Source of the DNA: CAYREV01 sp964423345
GTDB lineage: Bacteria; Bacteroidota; Rhodothermia; Balneolales; Balneolaceae
NCBI GenBank assembly: GCA_964423345.1
Contig: CAYREV010000002.1
Location: 1 to 64,000 of the forward strand
Length of the DNA stretch: 64,000 bases
Reading direction: 5' to 3'
The position numbers were made by a program, and so were the translations under genes. Below are positions 1 to 8,203 of the stretch, piece by piece (the stretch's first letter is position 1; every line of letters begins with the position of its first letter). A model generated the notes under the pieces. The model had not been told where the DNA came from and made no database searches. It saw nothing but the letters and a program-made list of their open reading frames with translations.

Positions 1-49
1 TGCTCACTGCTCACTGCTCACTGCTCACTGCTCATTGCTCATTGCTCAC
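1..49. repeat. Heptamer tandem repeat (TGCTCAC)n
   Basis: Seven head-to-tail copies of a 7-base unit, TGCTCAC with two TGCTCAT variants, start at the window edge; a degenerate eighth unit follows at 50-56. Read on the minus strand the unit is GTGAGCA. The array covers the last codons and the stop codon of the ABC ATPase gene that ends here, so it sits between that gene and whatever follows it to the left. It may continue beyond the edge. Confidence 0.9.
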
Positions 50-785
50 CGCGCACAGCGCCCCTTGCCAGCTCCACAAAAACCTCTTCGATATCTGCCG
101 CTCCGTACTGTTCCTTCATTCCTTTGGGCGTATCCAGGGCTGCTATGCTGCCGTCTACCATAATCGATACCCGGTCGCAATACTCCGCTTCATCCATATA
201 GTGCGTGGTCACAAAGACGGTGGTCCCCTCTTCGGCCGTCTTGTAGATCTGTTCCCAGAATTGCCGCCGGGTTATAGGGTCAACGCCACTTGTAGGCTCA
301 TCCAGAAAAACGATCTCCGGCTCGTGCATGACGGCAATGGAGAAAGCCAGTTTCTGTTTCCAGCCTAAAGGAAGCGAACCGATGCGTTTGTTTCGAATAT
401 CTTCCAGGTCCAGGGCCTGCAGCAGATCGTCCGCCTTATCCCGAATTTCATTCCGGGACAAGCCATAGATCCCTCCGTACAGCCGGATATTTTCCCATAC
501 CGTCAGATCGGCATAGAGTGAGAATTTCTGGCTCATATACCCGATCTTCTTTTTGATAGACTCCGACTGTTGATAGACATCGAATCCCGCCACCTGCGCA
601 TCGCCCGAGGTGGGTTCCAGCAATCCTATAAGCATCCGTATGGCCGTAGTTTTGCCCGCCCCGTTAGCCCCCAGGAAACCGAATATTTCACCCGGGGCTA
701 CTTCAAAACTGATATGATCCACCGCCGTGAAGTCCCCGAATTTCCGGGTCAGCTCGTCGGCTTGTATGGCTAGGTTATTAGTCAT
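39..785 (-). CDS. ABC transporter ATP-binding protein (YbhF C-half type)
   Basis: Cytoplasmic nucleotide-binding subunit of an ABC-2 type exporter. Walker A GANGAGKTT is at residues 39-47, a signature-like LPLGWKQ at 138-144 in place of the usual LSGGQ, and Walker B IVFLDE at about 158-163, followed by the D-loop SGVD and the H-loop TTH. The LPLG-type signature is typical of the second ATPase half of E. coli YbhF, where the two halves are fused; here they are separate genes. It is the last gene of the efflux operon inside the window, and its stop codon lies inside a heptamer repeat. The permease genes are presumably off the left edge. Confidence 0.9.
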   Translation of the reverse strand: MTNNLAIQADELTRKFGDFTAVDHISFEVAPGEIFGFLGANGAGKTTAIRMLIGLLEPTSGDAQVAGFDVYQQSESIKKKIGYMSQKFSLYADLTVWENIRLYGGIYGLSRNEIRDKADDLLQALDLEDIRNKRIGSLPLGWKQKLAFSIAVMHEPEIVFLDEPTSGVDPITRRQFWEQIYKTAEEGTTVFVTTHYMDEAEYCDRVSIMVDGSIAALDTPKGMKEQYGAADIEEVFVELARGAVRGEQ

Positions 786-863
786 ATCCTGCTATCATTA
801 TGCCGCCAATTCACCAAATCACTTAAATGCATTTTGTGCTTTGGTGCTTTCGTGGCCCTTTTG

Positions 864-1775
864 TTATTCCTGTTGCATGAGCGCAATAAAACTGTCTTCT
901 ATATCCGGTAAGGTCTGTCTTATTTCAATTTCACTGAAACCCGCACCTTGCAGGTACTCTTCCAGAGCTGAGGGATCCGGCTTCTCGCGCCGGTCCGTGT
1001 AATGAAGATACTCGCCGAAAGGCTGGACCGATCGGGCGAATTCATAGCTTCTCAACTCTTGTATCAATCGATATTTGTCGGCTGCCTTAACGGCGAACAG
1101 CGGCCTCTCAAATTTTTCCACCACCCCTTCGGGGGTATCCATTTTTAAAATCCGCCCCTTGTCGATGAGCGCCACCCTGTCGCACTGTTCGGCTTCATCC
1201 ATATAGGGGGTTGAGACAATGGTGGAAATGCCCTGCTCTTTCAGGCTGTGTAGTATCTCCCAGAATTCCCGCCTCGAAACGGCATCCACGCCGGTGGTGG
1301 GTTCGTCCAGTACCAGCAGTTCAGGTTTATGAATAAGGGCACAGCTCAAGGCCAGCTTTTGTTTCATCCCGCCGGAAAGATCCCCGGCAAGGCGGCCTTC
1401 AAACCGCTCCAGTTGCCTGTACACAGGAGCCACCTGCTCATAATTTTTTTCCAGCGTGGTACCGAACACAGAAGCAAAAAAGTCAATATTCTCCCGCACG
1501 CTCAGGTCCTGGTACAGTGAAAATCGGCCCGGCATATATCCAAGCCTCGAGCGGATCTCACGGTACTGTTCAACTACATCCATGCCCAGTACCTTCGCCT
1601 CCCCTGTATCGGGCTTCAGCAAGGTGGTCAGTATCCGAAACAAAGTGGTTTTTCCCGCCCCGTCGGGACCGATGAATCCGAAAAGTTCACCTTCGGAAAC
1701 CTCAACGGAGATGCCGTCCAACGCCTGCACCGGCCCGTAGCTTTTGACCAGGTTTTGAATGCTTACAATACTCAT
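864..1775 (-). CDS. ABC transporter ATP-binding protein (YbhF N-half type)
   Basis: Second ATPase of the same exporter. Walker A GPDGAGKT (residues 36-43), canonical signature LSGGMKQ (133-139), Walker B LLVLDE (153-158). The GPDGAGKT form of Walker A and the long C-terminal tail (about residues 215-303) match the first half of YbhF. With the downstream ATPase it would form a heterodimer equivalent to the fused protein. It lies 78 bases before the second ATPase gene and 82 bases after the HlyD-like gene, all on one strand. At 303 residues it is longer than a bare ATPase domain, as expected for this family. Substrate is unknown. Confidence 0.9.
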   Translation of the reverse strand: MSIVSIQNLVKSYGPVQALDGISVEVSEGELFGFIGPDGAGKTTLFRILTTLLKPDTGEAKVLGMDVVEQYREIRSRLGYMPGRFSLYQDLSVRENIDFFASVFGTTLEKNYEQVAPVYRQLERFEGRLAGDLSGGMKQKLALSCALIHKPELLVLDEPTTGVDAVSRREFWEILHSLKEQGISTIVSTPYMDEAEQCDRVALIDKGRILKMDTPEGVVEKFERPLFAVKAADKYRLIQELRSYEFARSVQPFGEYLHYTDRREKPDPSALEEYLQGAGFSEIEIRQTLPDIEDSFIALMQQE

Positions 1776-1857
1776 ATTTTAACGTTATTAGCTGTTTGGC
1801 CCACAGTGGACACAGATCAATAGGGGTAAATCTGTTTTAAGCTGTGAAATTCGGTGG

Positions 1858-2769
1858 TTAAAAATTAACTTCCCCCGGCATGCCGATCTTCAGCATACCT
1901 TCCGGGTTTGGGACCCTTACCTTGACAGCATACACCTGGGTTACCCGCTCCTCCTTGGTTTGAATCTGCCGGGGGGTAAACTCGGCCTCGGAGGCAATCC
2001 AGCTGACCCTCCCGTCCAGCCGGTGATTTTCACGGGCATTCTTGTCGACCAGTACCTCCGCCTGCTGCCCCAGCTTCACCTCCGGCAGCTGGGCACCGCT
2101 GATATACACCCGGAGCAAGAGGGTATCCAGATTGGCGATGCGGTAGAGTGGCTGTCCCCTCTGAATCACTTCGTAAGACTCAACGAAAGAGGTCAACACC
2201 GTCCCGTACACCGGGTTAACAATCCGGGTGTCTTCCAGCTCCTCTTCCAGCTGTTCAATCTGCACCCGGAGTGCGGTAATTTCCGCACGTACCGACCGCT
2301 TCTGTGTCTGCAGGGCGTCCACCTGTTTGCGAAGCGTCCGGTAGCGGGCCTCCACATCTTCCAGCTGTTTGGGGGTGGCTGCCCTCTCTTTGACCAATGA
2401 CCGGTATCTCTGCAGGTCCTTTTCCGCATTTTCCAGCTCCGATCTTCGAACATCCACTTCGGCATTTATATTGTCTATTTTCGACTCTACCGAGCTCAGC
2501 TTTGCCTCCAACTGCCTGCGCTGTAATACCTGTTTCGTGCTATCTATCTGCCCTACCTGCCGGCCGGCTTTTAAAACGATGCCCTCTTCCGCCCCATAAT
2601 TCAACAATGTGCCTGAAGCCTCGGAAGAAACCGTAATCTCCGTGGCCTCAAACTGCCCGTAGGCATCGGACTTTTCTTCCGAAGAACATCCCATGGCTGA
2701 ACCCAATACCAGCACAAACACTATCAATCGGGAGTAGAATAAATATTGACCGTCTTTAATTTTATACAT
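1858..2769 (-). CDS. HlyD-family periplasmic adaptor (YbhG-like)
   Basis: Membrane-fusion protein that would link the inner-membrane ABC exporter to the TolC-like channel. A hydrophobic N-terminus ends in a weak lipobox (SAMGC, Cys 28), so it is probably a lipoprotein. A split biotinyl-lipoyl fold surrounds a long coiled coil at about residues 77-182, rich in Glu, Arg and Leu heptads, followed by a beta-barrel domain (about 200-303). Only 3 bases separate it from the tolC-like stop, which supports one transcript. Family membership is clear; the lipid anchor is inferred. Confidence 0.88.
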   Translation of the reverse strand: MYKIKDGQYLFYSRLIVFVLVLGSAMGCSSEEKSDAYGQFEATEITVSSEASGTLLNYGAEEGIVLKAGRQVGQIDSTKQVLQRRQLEAKLSSVESKIDNINAEVDVRRSELENAEKDLQRYRSLVKERAATPKQLEDVEARYRTLRKQVDALQTQKRSVRAEITALRVQIEQLEEELEDTRIVNPVYGTVLTSFVESYEVIQRGQPLYRIANLDTLLLRVYISGAQLPEVKLGQQAEVLVDKNARENHRLDGRVSWIASEAEFTPRQIQTKEERVTQVYAVKVRVPNPEGMLKIGMPGEVNF

Positions 2770-2772
2770 GGA

Positions 2773-4065
2773 TTATCGGATTTCTTTGCGGTTTGATCTG
2801 TCATATTCTCCGGGAGGGCCTCCAAGGGCGGTGGCGTATTCGGAACGGGCTTTTGCCAGGTGAATCTTGTTGATGAAGAGGGAGAGACGTGCGCTGTTGG
2901 CCCGTGTGAGCTCTGTTATATACTGGGTTGCCGTGGCAACGCCGTTCTCAAGCTGGCTGGCCGTCTCCGCTACTACCTTTTCCCTGAGCTGAATAATTTC
3001 ACGGTCCCGCTCAATATTCTCCCTCAGGGCCGCCATGCGACTTTCCAGGCGGTGCAGGGCAGATTGGAGCTGACGGCTAAAGGCCTCCCGTTCCCGGGTC
3101 ACTCTTTGCTGCTGCAGCTTCAGCACCTCTTTCTCCCTGCCGGACGTAATCAGATCCTTGATACTCCACTGGAATCGAATGCCCGCCATGTAATACTCGT
3201 GAAACTCATCCTCCAGGAAATTCAATCCCGGTCGCCCGTACCCCAGGCTTCCAAAAGCCGATATGCGGGGCATCCTACCGGCTTCCGCCAGTTTTTCCTG
3301 CTGCTCCAGTGTTTCCCGGCTGTAGCTGAACATATCGTATTCCGGCCGCTTCGGTTGCCGCTTGGTGAGATTGCCGGTTATTTCCGGCAGGCTTAGTTGC
3401 ACCTGCCTGGATAACTCAATCCCGACCAGCTCACTCAGTACGGAATAGCCTGCAGTGATGTTGGACTGTATTTCAGAGGAATCCTGTTCGGCCTTTATCA
3501 ATTCAGCCTGCAGGGTATGCTGCTGGCTTGGAAGAAGGACCCCGTTCTTCACTTTTGAACGGATAACCGCCAGGCGTTTCCTGAGTTCTCCCGCCAGCAG
3601 GCCGGTCGCTTTTGCCTGCTGTTGAGAAAGCAATATGCCAAAATAGACCTCATCTATCTGAGCTCTCAACTTGTGCAGTTCCACTTTGACGGTACTGACC
3701 TCCTGTTTTCCCCGGCTTTGTTCCAGTTCCTTCCGGATACCCACCATACCCCCGCTGTAAATATTCTGCTGTAGATTAAGCGCGACCTCATACTGATCCT
3801 TGCTTGGGCCCGTCGGACCTCCCGGGAAATTGAAACGGCTAACTTCCGACTGGTAACTGGCCCTCCCGCTGATACTCACATCCGGGAAATGGCCTGCTTC
3901 CGCTATGGCTTGATTAAGCTCCGTAACTTTTTCCCGGATACCTATTTTCGCTGCGGCCGGGTAATTTTCCGACGCTTTTTCATAGCAATAGGCAAGGCTT
4001 ATCGAATCCGGCGGCTGCACATCCTGCGACAGGGCAACCGTTAAAGCAAGTATAAGTACTTTCAT
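2773..4065 (-). CDS. TolC-family outer-membrane efflux protein
   Basis: Outer-membrane channel of a tripartite efflux system. The 430-residue protein has a short signal-like N-terminus and the doubled TolC layout: long heptad-rich helices at about 90-215 and 310-410, with beta segments such as VSISGRASY and RISAFGSLGYG between them. Its start overlaps the end of the tetR gene by four bases (ATGA type), so translation is coupled to the regulator, and it comes just before the adaptor gene. The signal peptide is short, and cleavage is not certain. Confidence 0.88.
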   Translation of the reverse strand: MKVLILALTVALSQDVQPPDSISLAYCYEKASENYPAAAKIGIREKVTELNQAIAEAGHFPDVSISGRASYQSEVSRFNFPGGPTGPSKDQYEVALNLQQNIYSGGMVGIRKELEQSRGKQEVSTVKVELHKLRAQIDEVYFGILLSQQQAKATGLLAGELRKRLAVIRSKVKNGVLLPSQQHTLQAELIKAEQDSSEIQSNITAGYSVLSELVGIELSRQVQLSLPEITGNLTKRQPKRPEYDMFSYSRETLEQQEKLAEAGRMPRISAFGSLGYGRPGLNFLEDEFHEYYMAGIRFQWSIKDLITSGREKEVLKLQQQRVTREREAFSRQLQSALHRLESRMAALRENIERDREIIQLREKVVAETASQLENGVATATQYITELTRANSARLSLFINKIHLAKARSEYATALGGPPGEYDRSNRKEIR

Positions 4066-4679
4066 GGCGACTGATAGTTAATTCCGCTTAATATGAAATC
4101 CTTCAAAAACCCTTTGCGCTCCCTTAGAAACTTCAGGTAATCGGCATCATCCAGGCTGAATACCGCCCTGAGCATGGTTCCCGCGATAAAGGGGAACAGG
4201 ATCAGGCCCACCACGCTTATCATCAACTGCCGGGGATCCACCTCCTTCATTCTTCCCTCGCTGATATCCTCCCGTATCTGCCTGAAAAATTGTTCAGGGG
4301 GGCGAATACCCTGCTCCTTAATAAAGGCCCTGAATTTTTGAGGATGTTGGTTTATCTCATATAGTATGAAGGGAGCCATATGCGGGTTGTCCCGGAGGAA
4401 AGAGTAATAGGCGTCGATCAGGCGGTCCAGTTTCAGGTCAAATGGATCGGCGGAATTCAGCACCTTGAAAATAATCGGGAAGAAACGGCTGATTTCCCGC
4501 TGAAACACCATCTGAAAAAGCTTCTCCTTGCTGCGGTAATAGTAATGCAGCATCGACTTGTTGATATCCGCCTCGTCGGCGATCTCCTGCATGCGTGCTC
4601 CGTCATATCCCTTCTGCTGAAATACCCGGCAGGCCGCCTCAAATATCAATTCCTCCGTATCCTGTTCCTTCTCCGTCAT
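4062..4679 (-). CDS. TetR/AcrR-family regulator of the efflux operon (CecR-like)
   Basis: Transcriptional repressor with an N-terminal helix-turn-helix (about residues 10-55; ARMQEIADEADINKSMLHYYY is the recognition region) and a C-terminal ligand-binding helical domain. It is first in an operon that continues with tolC, hlyD and two ABC ATPase genes, the same logic as cecR-ybhGFSR in E. coli. It likely represses its own operon; a palindromic candidate operator lies upstream, across the assembly gap. The inducer cannot be read from sequence. Confidence 0.9.
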   Translation of the reverse strand: MTEKEQDTEELIFEAACRVFQQKGYDGARMQEIADEADINKSMLHYYYRSKEKLFQMVFQREISRFFPIIFKVLNSADPFDLKLDRLIDAYYSFLRDNPHMAPFILYEINQHPQKFRAFIKEQGIRPPEQFFRQIREDISEGRMKEVDPRQLMISVVGLILFPFIAGTMLRAVFSLDDADYLKFLRERKGFLKDFILSGINYQSP

Positions 4680-4706
4680 TCCTGTTAATTCACTTCATGA
4701 TTTCAT

Positions 4707-4806
4707 NNNNNNNNNNNNNNNNNNNNNNNNNNNNNNNNNNNNNNNNNNNNNNNNNNNNNNNNNNNNNNNNNNNNNNNNNNNNNNNNNNNNNNNNNNNNNN
4801 NNNNNN
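4707..4806. other. Assembly gap (100 N)
   Basis: A run of exactly 100 undetermined bases between the tetR start and its presumed operator. A round 100 is commonly a placeholder, so the true length, and whether anything is missing, is unknown. Distances across this point should not be trusted. Confidence 0.99.
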
Positions 4807-4816
4807 TAATAATTTC

Positions 4817-4853
4817 AACCATTTGATTCAACCATTTGGTTAATTTTATTATA
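4817..4853 (-). promoter_or_regulatory. Candidate TetR operator pair and -10 box
   Basis: Two copies of a near-palindromic 12-mer, AACCATTTGATT (4817-4828) and AACCATTTGGTT (4830-4841), lie 13 bases apart as a direct repeat; the second is a perfect inverted repeat AACCA-TT-TGGTT. On the minus strand a TATAAT hexamer (4853-4848) stands directly upstream of them. A TetR dimer bound here would block transcription toward the tetR-efflux operon. The assignment is inferred, since the assembly gap separates site and gene. Confidence 0.45.
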
Positions 4854-4979
4854 AAAGTGTGGATTTGAGGGGATATACTGTCATTTAAACCAAACTATAG
4901 TGGATTTAAGCTACCACGGGAATGGCCTGCTCACGGCTGCGGGATAGGATGATGAGCAAATAATGGCCTGTAGACTGGC

Positions 4980-4997
4980 CCGGCCGAATTCGGCCGG
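4980..4997. other. Perfect 18-base GC-rich palindrome
   Basis: CCGGCCGAATTCGGCCGG is fully self-complementary and lies just past the AAA ATPase stop codon. It could fold as a hairpin ending the minus-strand operon, but no T-run follows it, so it is not a classical intrinsic terminator. Confidence 0.5.
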
Positions 4998-5001
4998 ACA
5001 C

Positions 5002-6714
5002 TTAGGAAATGCGGTACTTCAGCTCCTCGATCTTCTCCATAATATCACCGCGGTCCATCTCGCGGTAACGAGGAGGGAGCAGTTCCCGGGAAGTGCATTC
5101 AATAACCGCACTCAGGGTTTGCAATTCAACTTCCTCGGGATAGGTGGGCGGGATAAAATCACTCAGGGCCAGATCCAGCATTTCGGGGGTCACTTTTTTC
5201 TTCCCTTCGGCTGCAGCCCGAAACTTGGCCCGGGTAAGGGCCGCTTCCATATCGGCACCCGAAAACGTCTTGTCGCCCTTCTCAATAACCTTGGGTACAT
5301 AGTTTTCCGTCAGTACCAGTCCGGTCTTCTTTTTCATCGCCTCGAACAACTCAATCCGTTCCTCCATGGTATAGGGTGGGAACAATGCCAGGTGCTCCTC
5401 GGCCCTGCCCTGCCGCTTGAGGTCAACCGGCATCAGGTCGGGACGGGCGGTCATCAAAAACCAGAGTATTCGTCCCCTGTTGGCAGTATCACTCATAAAA
5501 GTGGCAATCTGAGAGAAGACCCTGCTGGAGACTCCGCTGTCGCCGCTTGCATCGCGGTCGCCCAGATAGGCATCCGCCTCATCGATCATAACCGCTACCG
5601 GAGCCATCGCTTTCAGTAGGCCTAAAATCTTCTCCAGGTTCCCCTCGGTCACCCCCTGCCACTGGCTGCGGAAATTTTTAAGCTTAACCATGGGGATGCC
5701 CACCTCGCCGGCAAAACAGGTAACCATAAAGGTCTTACCGGTCCCTACCGGGCCGCATACCAGGTAACCCATGGGTAGCACATCCTGGCGCCCCTGCTGC
5801 AGGGCTTGAACGGCCTGCCTTAAATGTTTTTTCACTTGGGTATGGCCCGCTACCTCATCCAGCGAGTAATCGGTTTCCACGAACTCCAGCAGGCCGTATG
5901 CCTCGGCTTCAATAAGTTCCTTTTTAACTTCGGTGAGGCGCCGGTGCGTAATCTTTTCCCTGTTCTCCCGGGCATTGGAGAGGATACTTCGCAGGTGGAT
6001 ATAGTTCAGCCCGGCCGTCTGCTGCGCAAGAACCTGCTTGTTTACCTCAGACAGTTCCTTAAATGATTCACTGTCCATTTCATGCTCAATAAATTCAAGC
6101 CGTTGGGGTTCATCCGGGATACTGATCCTTATATCGGAAGTGTAGGGGTTCTGAACCAGGGTCTTATTAAGATCCGCCAGGTTCTCTGCAATCAGCACCG
6201 TGGTAAAGTCGGCCGCCAAAAACATGGGGTCGTGAGCCCATCGAGACAAATAAACCAGCGAGGTACGATCGTCGGAACCGGTAGAACCGGCTTCATTCAT
6301 CGGGACAATGGTTTCCGCATAATCGATAATAAGGGCAATACTTTTTTTATCGTCGATGCGTATACGAAAATACTGTTCCAGCAGGGAAAAGACCCGGACG
6401 GGGTCTTTGGGCAATTTATCTGCATATTCGGTGCCTACCAGGGAATCCCTGCCGGCCACGGCCCGGTTAAAATCCTTTTGGGACTCCTTGTCCCTGAAAT
6501 ATATTCCGGATGAACGATCGTAGAATATGACATAATCCCTGGAGCCGAAAAACTCCTCCGCCAGAAAAGATTTCAGGCGTACAAATTCCGTTGCCTCCTC
6601 CTTCTGGAGGGCCACCATATCATGGACGTTGCCATGAAGAAGAAACTGGTTAACGGTACGGCTGAGATATTTTTGGGCTAATTCCTGCCCCCATTTGGGA
6701 TAGTGTTTGAACAT
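5002..6714 (-). CDS. Double AAA+ ATPase with a degenerate first domain
   Basis: A 570-residue AAA+ protein. The C-terminal module is intact: Walker A GPVGTGKT (321-328), Walker B VAVMIDEAD (373-381), a sensor-1-like segment (FLMTARPD) and an arginine-rich region near QGRAEEH. The N-terminal half keeps a Walker-B-like strand (IALIIDYAE, about 126-134) and a sensor-like ENLADLN segment but has no Walker A, so it looks like a dead AAA domain with a structural role. The layout recalls Ycf46-like and other double-AAA proteins. It is the last gene of a co-directional run that begins with pspA, 68 bases after the CNNM gene. I infer a remodelling role for PspA-type assemblies; the substrate is unproven. 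Confidence 0.8.
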   Translation of the reverse strand: MFKHYPKWGQELAQKYLSRTVNQFLLHGNVHDMVALQKEEATEFVRLKSFLAEEFFGSRDYVIFYDRSSGIYFRDKESQKDFNRAVAGRDSLVGTEYADKLPKDPVRVFSLLEQYFRIRIDDKKSIALIIDYAETIVPMNEAGSTGSDDRTSLVYLSRWAHDPMFLAADFTTVLIAENLADLNKTLVQNPYTSDIRISIPDEPQRLEFIEHEMDSESFKELSEVNKQVLAQQTAGLNYIHLRSILSNARENREKITHRRLTEVKKELIEAEAYGLLEFVETDYSLDEVAGHTQVKKHLRQAVQALQQGRQDVLPMGYLVCGPVGTGKTFMVTCFAGEVGIPMVKLKNFRSQWQGVTEGNLEKILGLLKAMAPVAVMIDEADAYLGDRDASGDSGVSSRVFSQIATFMSDTANRGRILWFLMTARPDLMPVDLKRQGRAEEHLALFPPYTMEERIELFEAMKKKTGLVLTENYVPKVIEKGDKTFSGADMEAALTRAKFRAAAEGKKKVTPEMLDLALSDFIPPTYPEEVELQTLSAVIECTSRELLPPRYREMDRGDIMEKIEELKYRIS

Positions 6715-6782
6715 CGGTCTTATCTGTTTGTCTATTTTTAAATCCTGCTTAAGGCCGGAACAGGTATAGCCTGCAAAGCGGC

Positions 6783-8057
6783 TTATTCCACCACTATTAA
6801 TTTCAGTGTTTCAATGCGGCTTGGGGAAGCTTTACTGACAATAAATTTGTTCCCGTCGATCAACAGCTCTTCATTCACCTTCGGGATCCGCCCCAGCGAA
6901 TTGATAATATAGCCGGCAATTGTTTCGTAGTTGCTCGACTCTTCCGGGAGCTGTATCTCCGGATGGGCCTCCTTAAGGTCTTCGATCTCAACACCACCGC
7001 TTATAACATAGGTATCTTTTGCAATCTTCTTGACGATATGGTCTTCCGTATCATATTCGTCCTGTATGTCCCCGACCACCTCCTCCAGCAGGTCTTCGAT
7101 AGTAACCATCCCAGCGGTACCTCCATACTCGTCAATAACCACGGCAACCGATATATTCGACTTCCGAAATTCCGACAGCAGGTCCTTGGACTTCTGGGAG
7201 GAGGGGACCAGCTTGATCGGCCGCATGATCTCGGTCAGGTTTTTAGGATTGTTAAACAGGTCATAGGCAAATATAACCCCTATGATGTCGTCTATGCTCT
7301 CCTGGTATACCGGTAGCTTGGAGAAACCTGAAGAGATAAATGTCTTGAGGGTTTCATCTATGCTGGTCTCCTTTTCCACCGCAACGATTTCGGTCCTCGG
7401 TATCATCGATTCCTTTACCCTCTTGTTGGAAAGCTCCAGTACATTGTGCAGTATCTCCGAGTCTTCCTTGTCCAGGTCGCTGCCGCCCGTATCCCTCAAT
7501 TCCTGAAATATCAGTTCCACATCCTGGCGGCGGAACAGCTGCCCGGAACGGTCTATTTCCGGGTTAATCATCTTAATAATAAGATCAGAAGCTGCATCTG
7601 CAAGAACGATAAGAGGCCTGAACAGCCAGTTGCATATCTGCTGGGGCACGGCAATTACCTTGACCCACCAGTCGGCGTGAACCCTGAAAAGTGCCTTGGG
7701 AAGGATCTCTCCGAAAATCATAATGATTACCGAAGCGGTGATAGTCTGAATGGTCATCATCGCAAGCGGTGAAGGGTCAGCCCCAAACCAGCTTTGATAT
7801 ATACCGGTAATCGGGGCCACCAGGAAAAGGGTCATCAGCGTTGCATAGACCACATTTACGATATTATTACCGACCAGGGTAGTCGTCAAAAAAGTCTCCG
7901 GGTTACGAACAAAGAAATTGACCACCCGCCCCGTCCATGAGGTCTTACGCGACTCAATCTCCAGCTTCAGCCGGTTGGCGCTTACAAAAGCGATCTCCGA
8001 TCCGGAGAAAAATCCACTCAGCAGAATGGTAAATATGATCAGCAGCAGTTCAGTCAT
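6783..8057 (-). CDS. CNNM/CorC-family membrane protein (hemolysin-related)
   Basis: Inner-membrane protein of the CNNM/CorB class, implicated in Mg2+ transport or export. Order: DUF21 membrane domain with about four helices (residues 1-190, opening LLIIFTILLSGFFSGSEIAF), a CBS pair (about 200-330, including KRVKESMIPRTEIV and VAVVIDEYGGTAGMVT), then a C-terminal CorC_HlyC domain (about 345-424). Length is normal for the family. The name hemolysin is historical. It lies between the enoyl-CoA hydratase and the AAA ATPase on the same strand; any functional link to them is speculative. Confidence 0.9.
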   Translation of the reverse strand: MTELLLIIFTILLSGFFSGSEIAFVSANRLKLEIESRKTSWTGRVVNFFVRNPETFLTTTLVGNNIVNVVYATLMTLFLVAPITGIYQSWFGADPSPLAMMTIQTITASVIIMIFGEILPKALFRVHADWWVKVIAVPQQICNWLFRPLIVLADAASDLIIKMINPEIDRSGQLFRRQDVELIFQELRDTGGSDLDKEDSEILHNVLELSNKRVKESMIPRTEIVAVEKETSIDETLKTFISSGFSKLPVYQESIDDIIGVIFAYDLFNNPKNLTEIMRPIKLVPSSQKSKDLLSEFRKSNISVAVVIDEYGGTAGMVTIEDLLEEVVGDIQDEYDTEDHIVKKIAKDTYVISGGVEIEDLKEAHPEIQLPEESSNYETIAGYIINSLGRIPKVNEELLIDGNKFIVSKASPSRIETLKLIVVE

Positions 8058-8203
8058 TTAGAATGTGGATGCATGGTTACTGTTTAGCAGTTTATCAGCT
8101 TAGCGGAGCTTAGGTCAAGAGATACAGGGCTATTTATTTCAGCTTTGCCGGAAAGGGTAGAATCATCCATCTGTTAGTTTAGGAATCATTCTCTTCACTG
8201 ACC

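Noticed and set aside
1..49. CRISPR array
   Set aside because: Repeat units are 7 bases with no spacers; this is a simple tandem repeat.
4922..4934. GGCCTGCTCACGG as a further copy of the left-edge heptamer
   Set aside because: A single TGCTCAC match without tandem neighbours is expected by chance.
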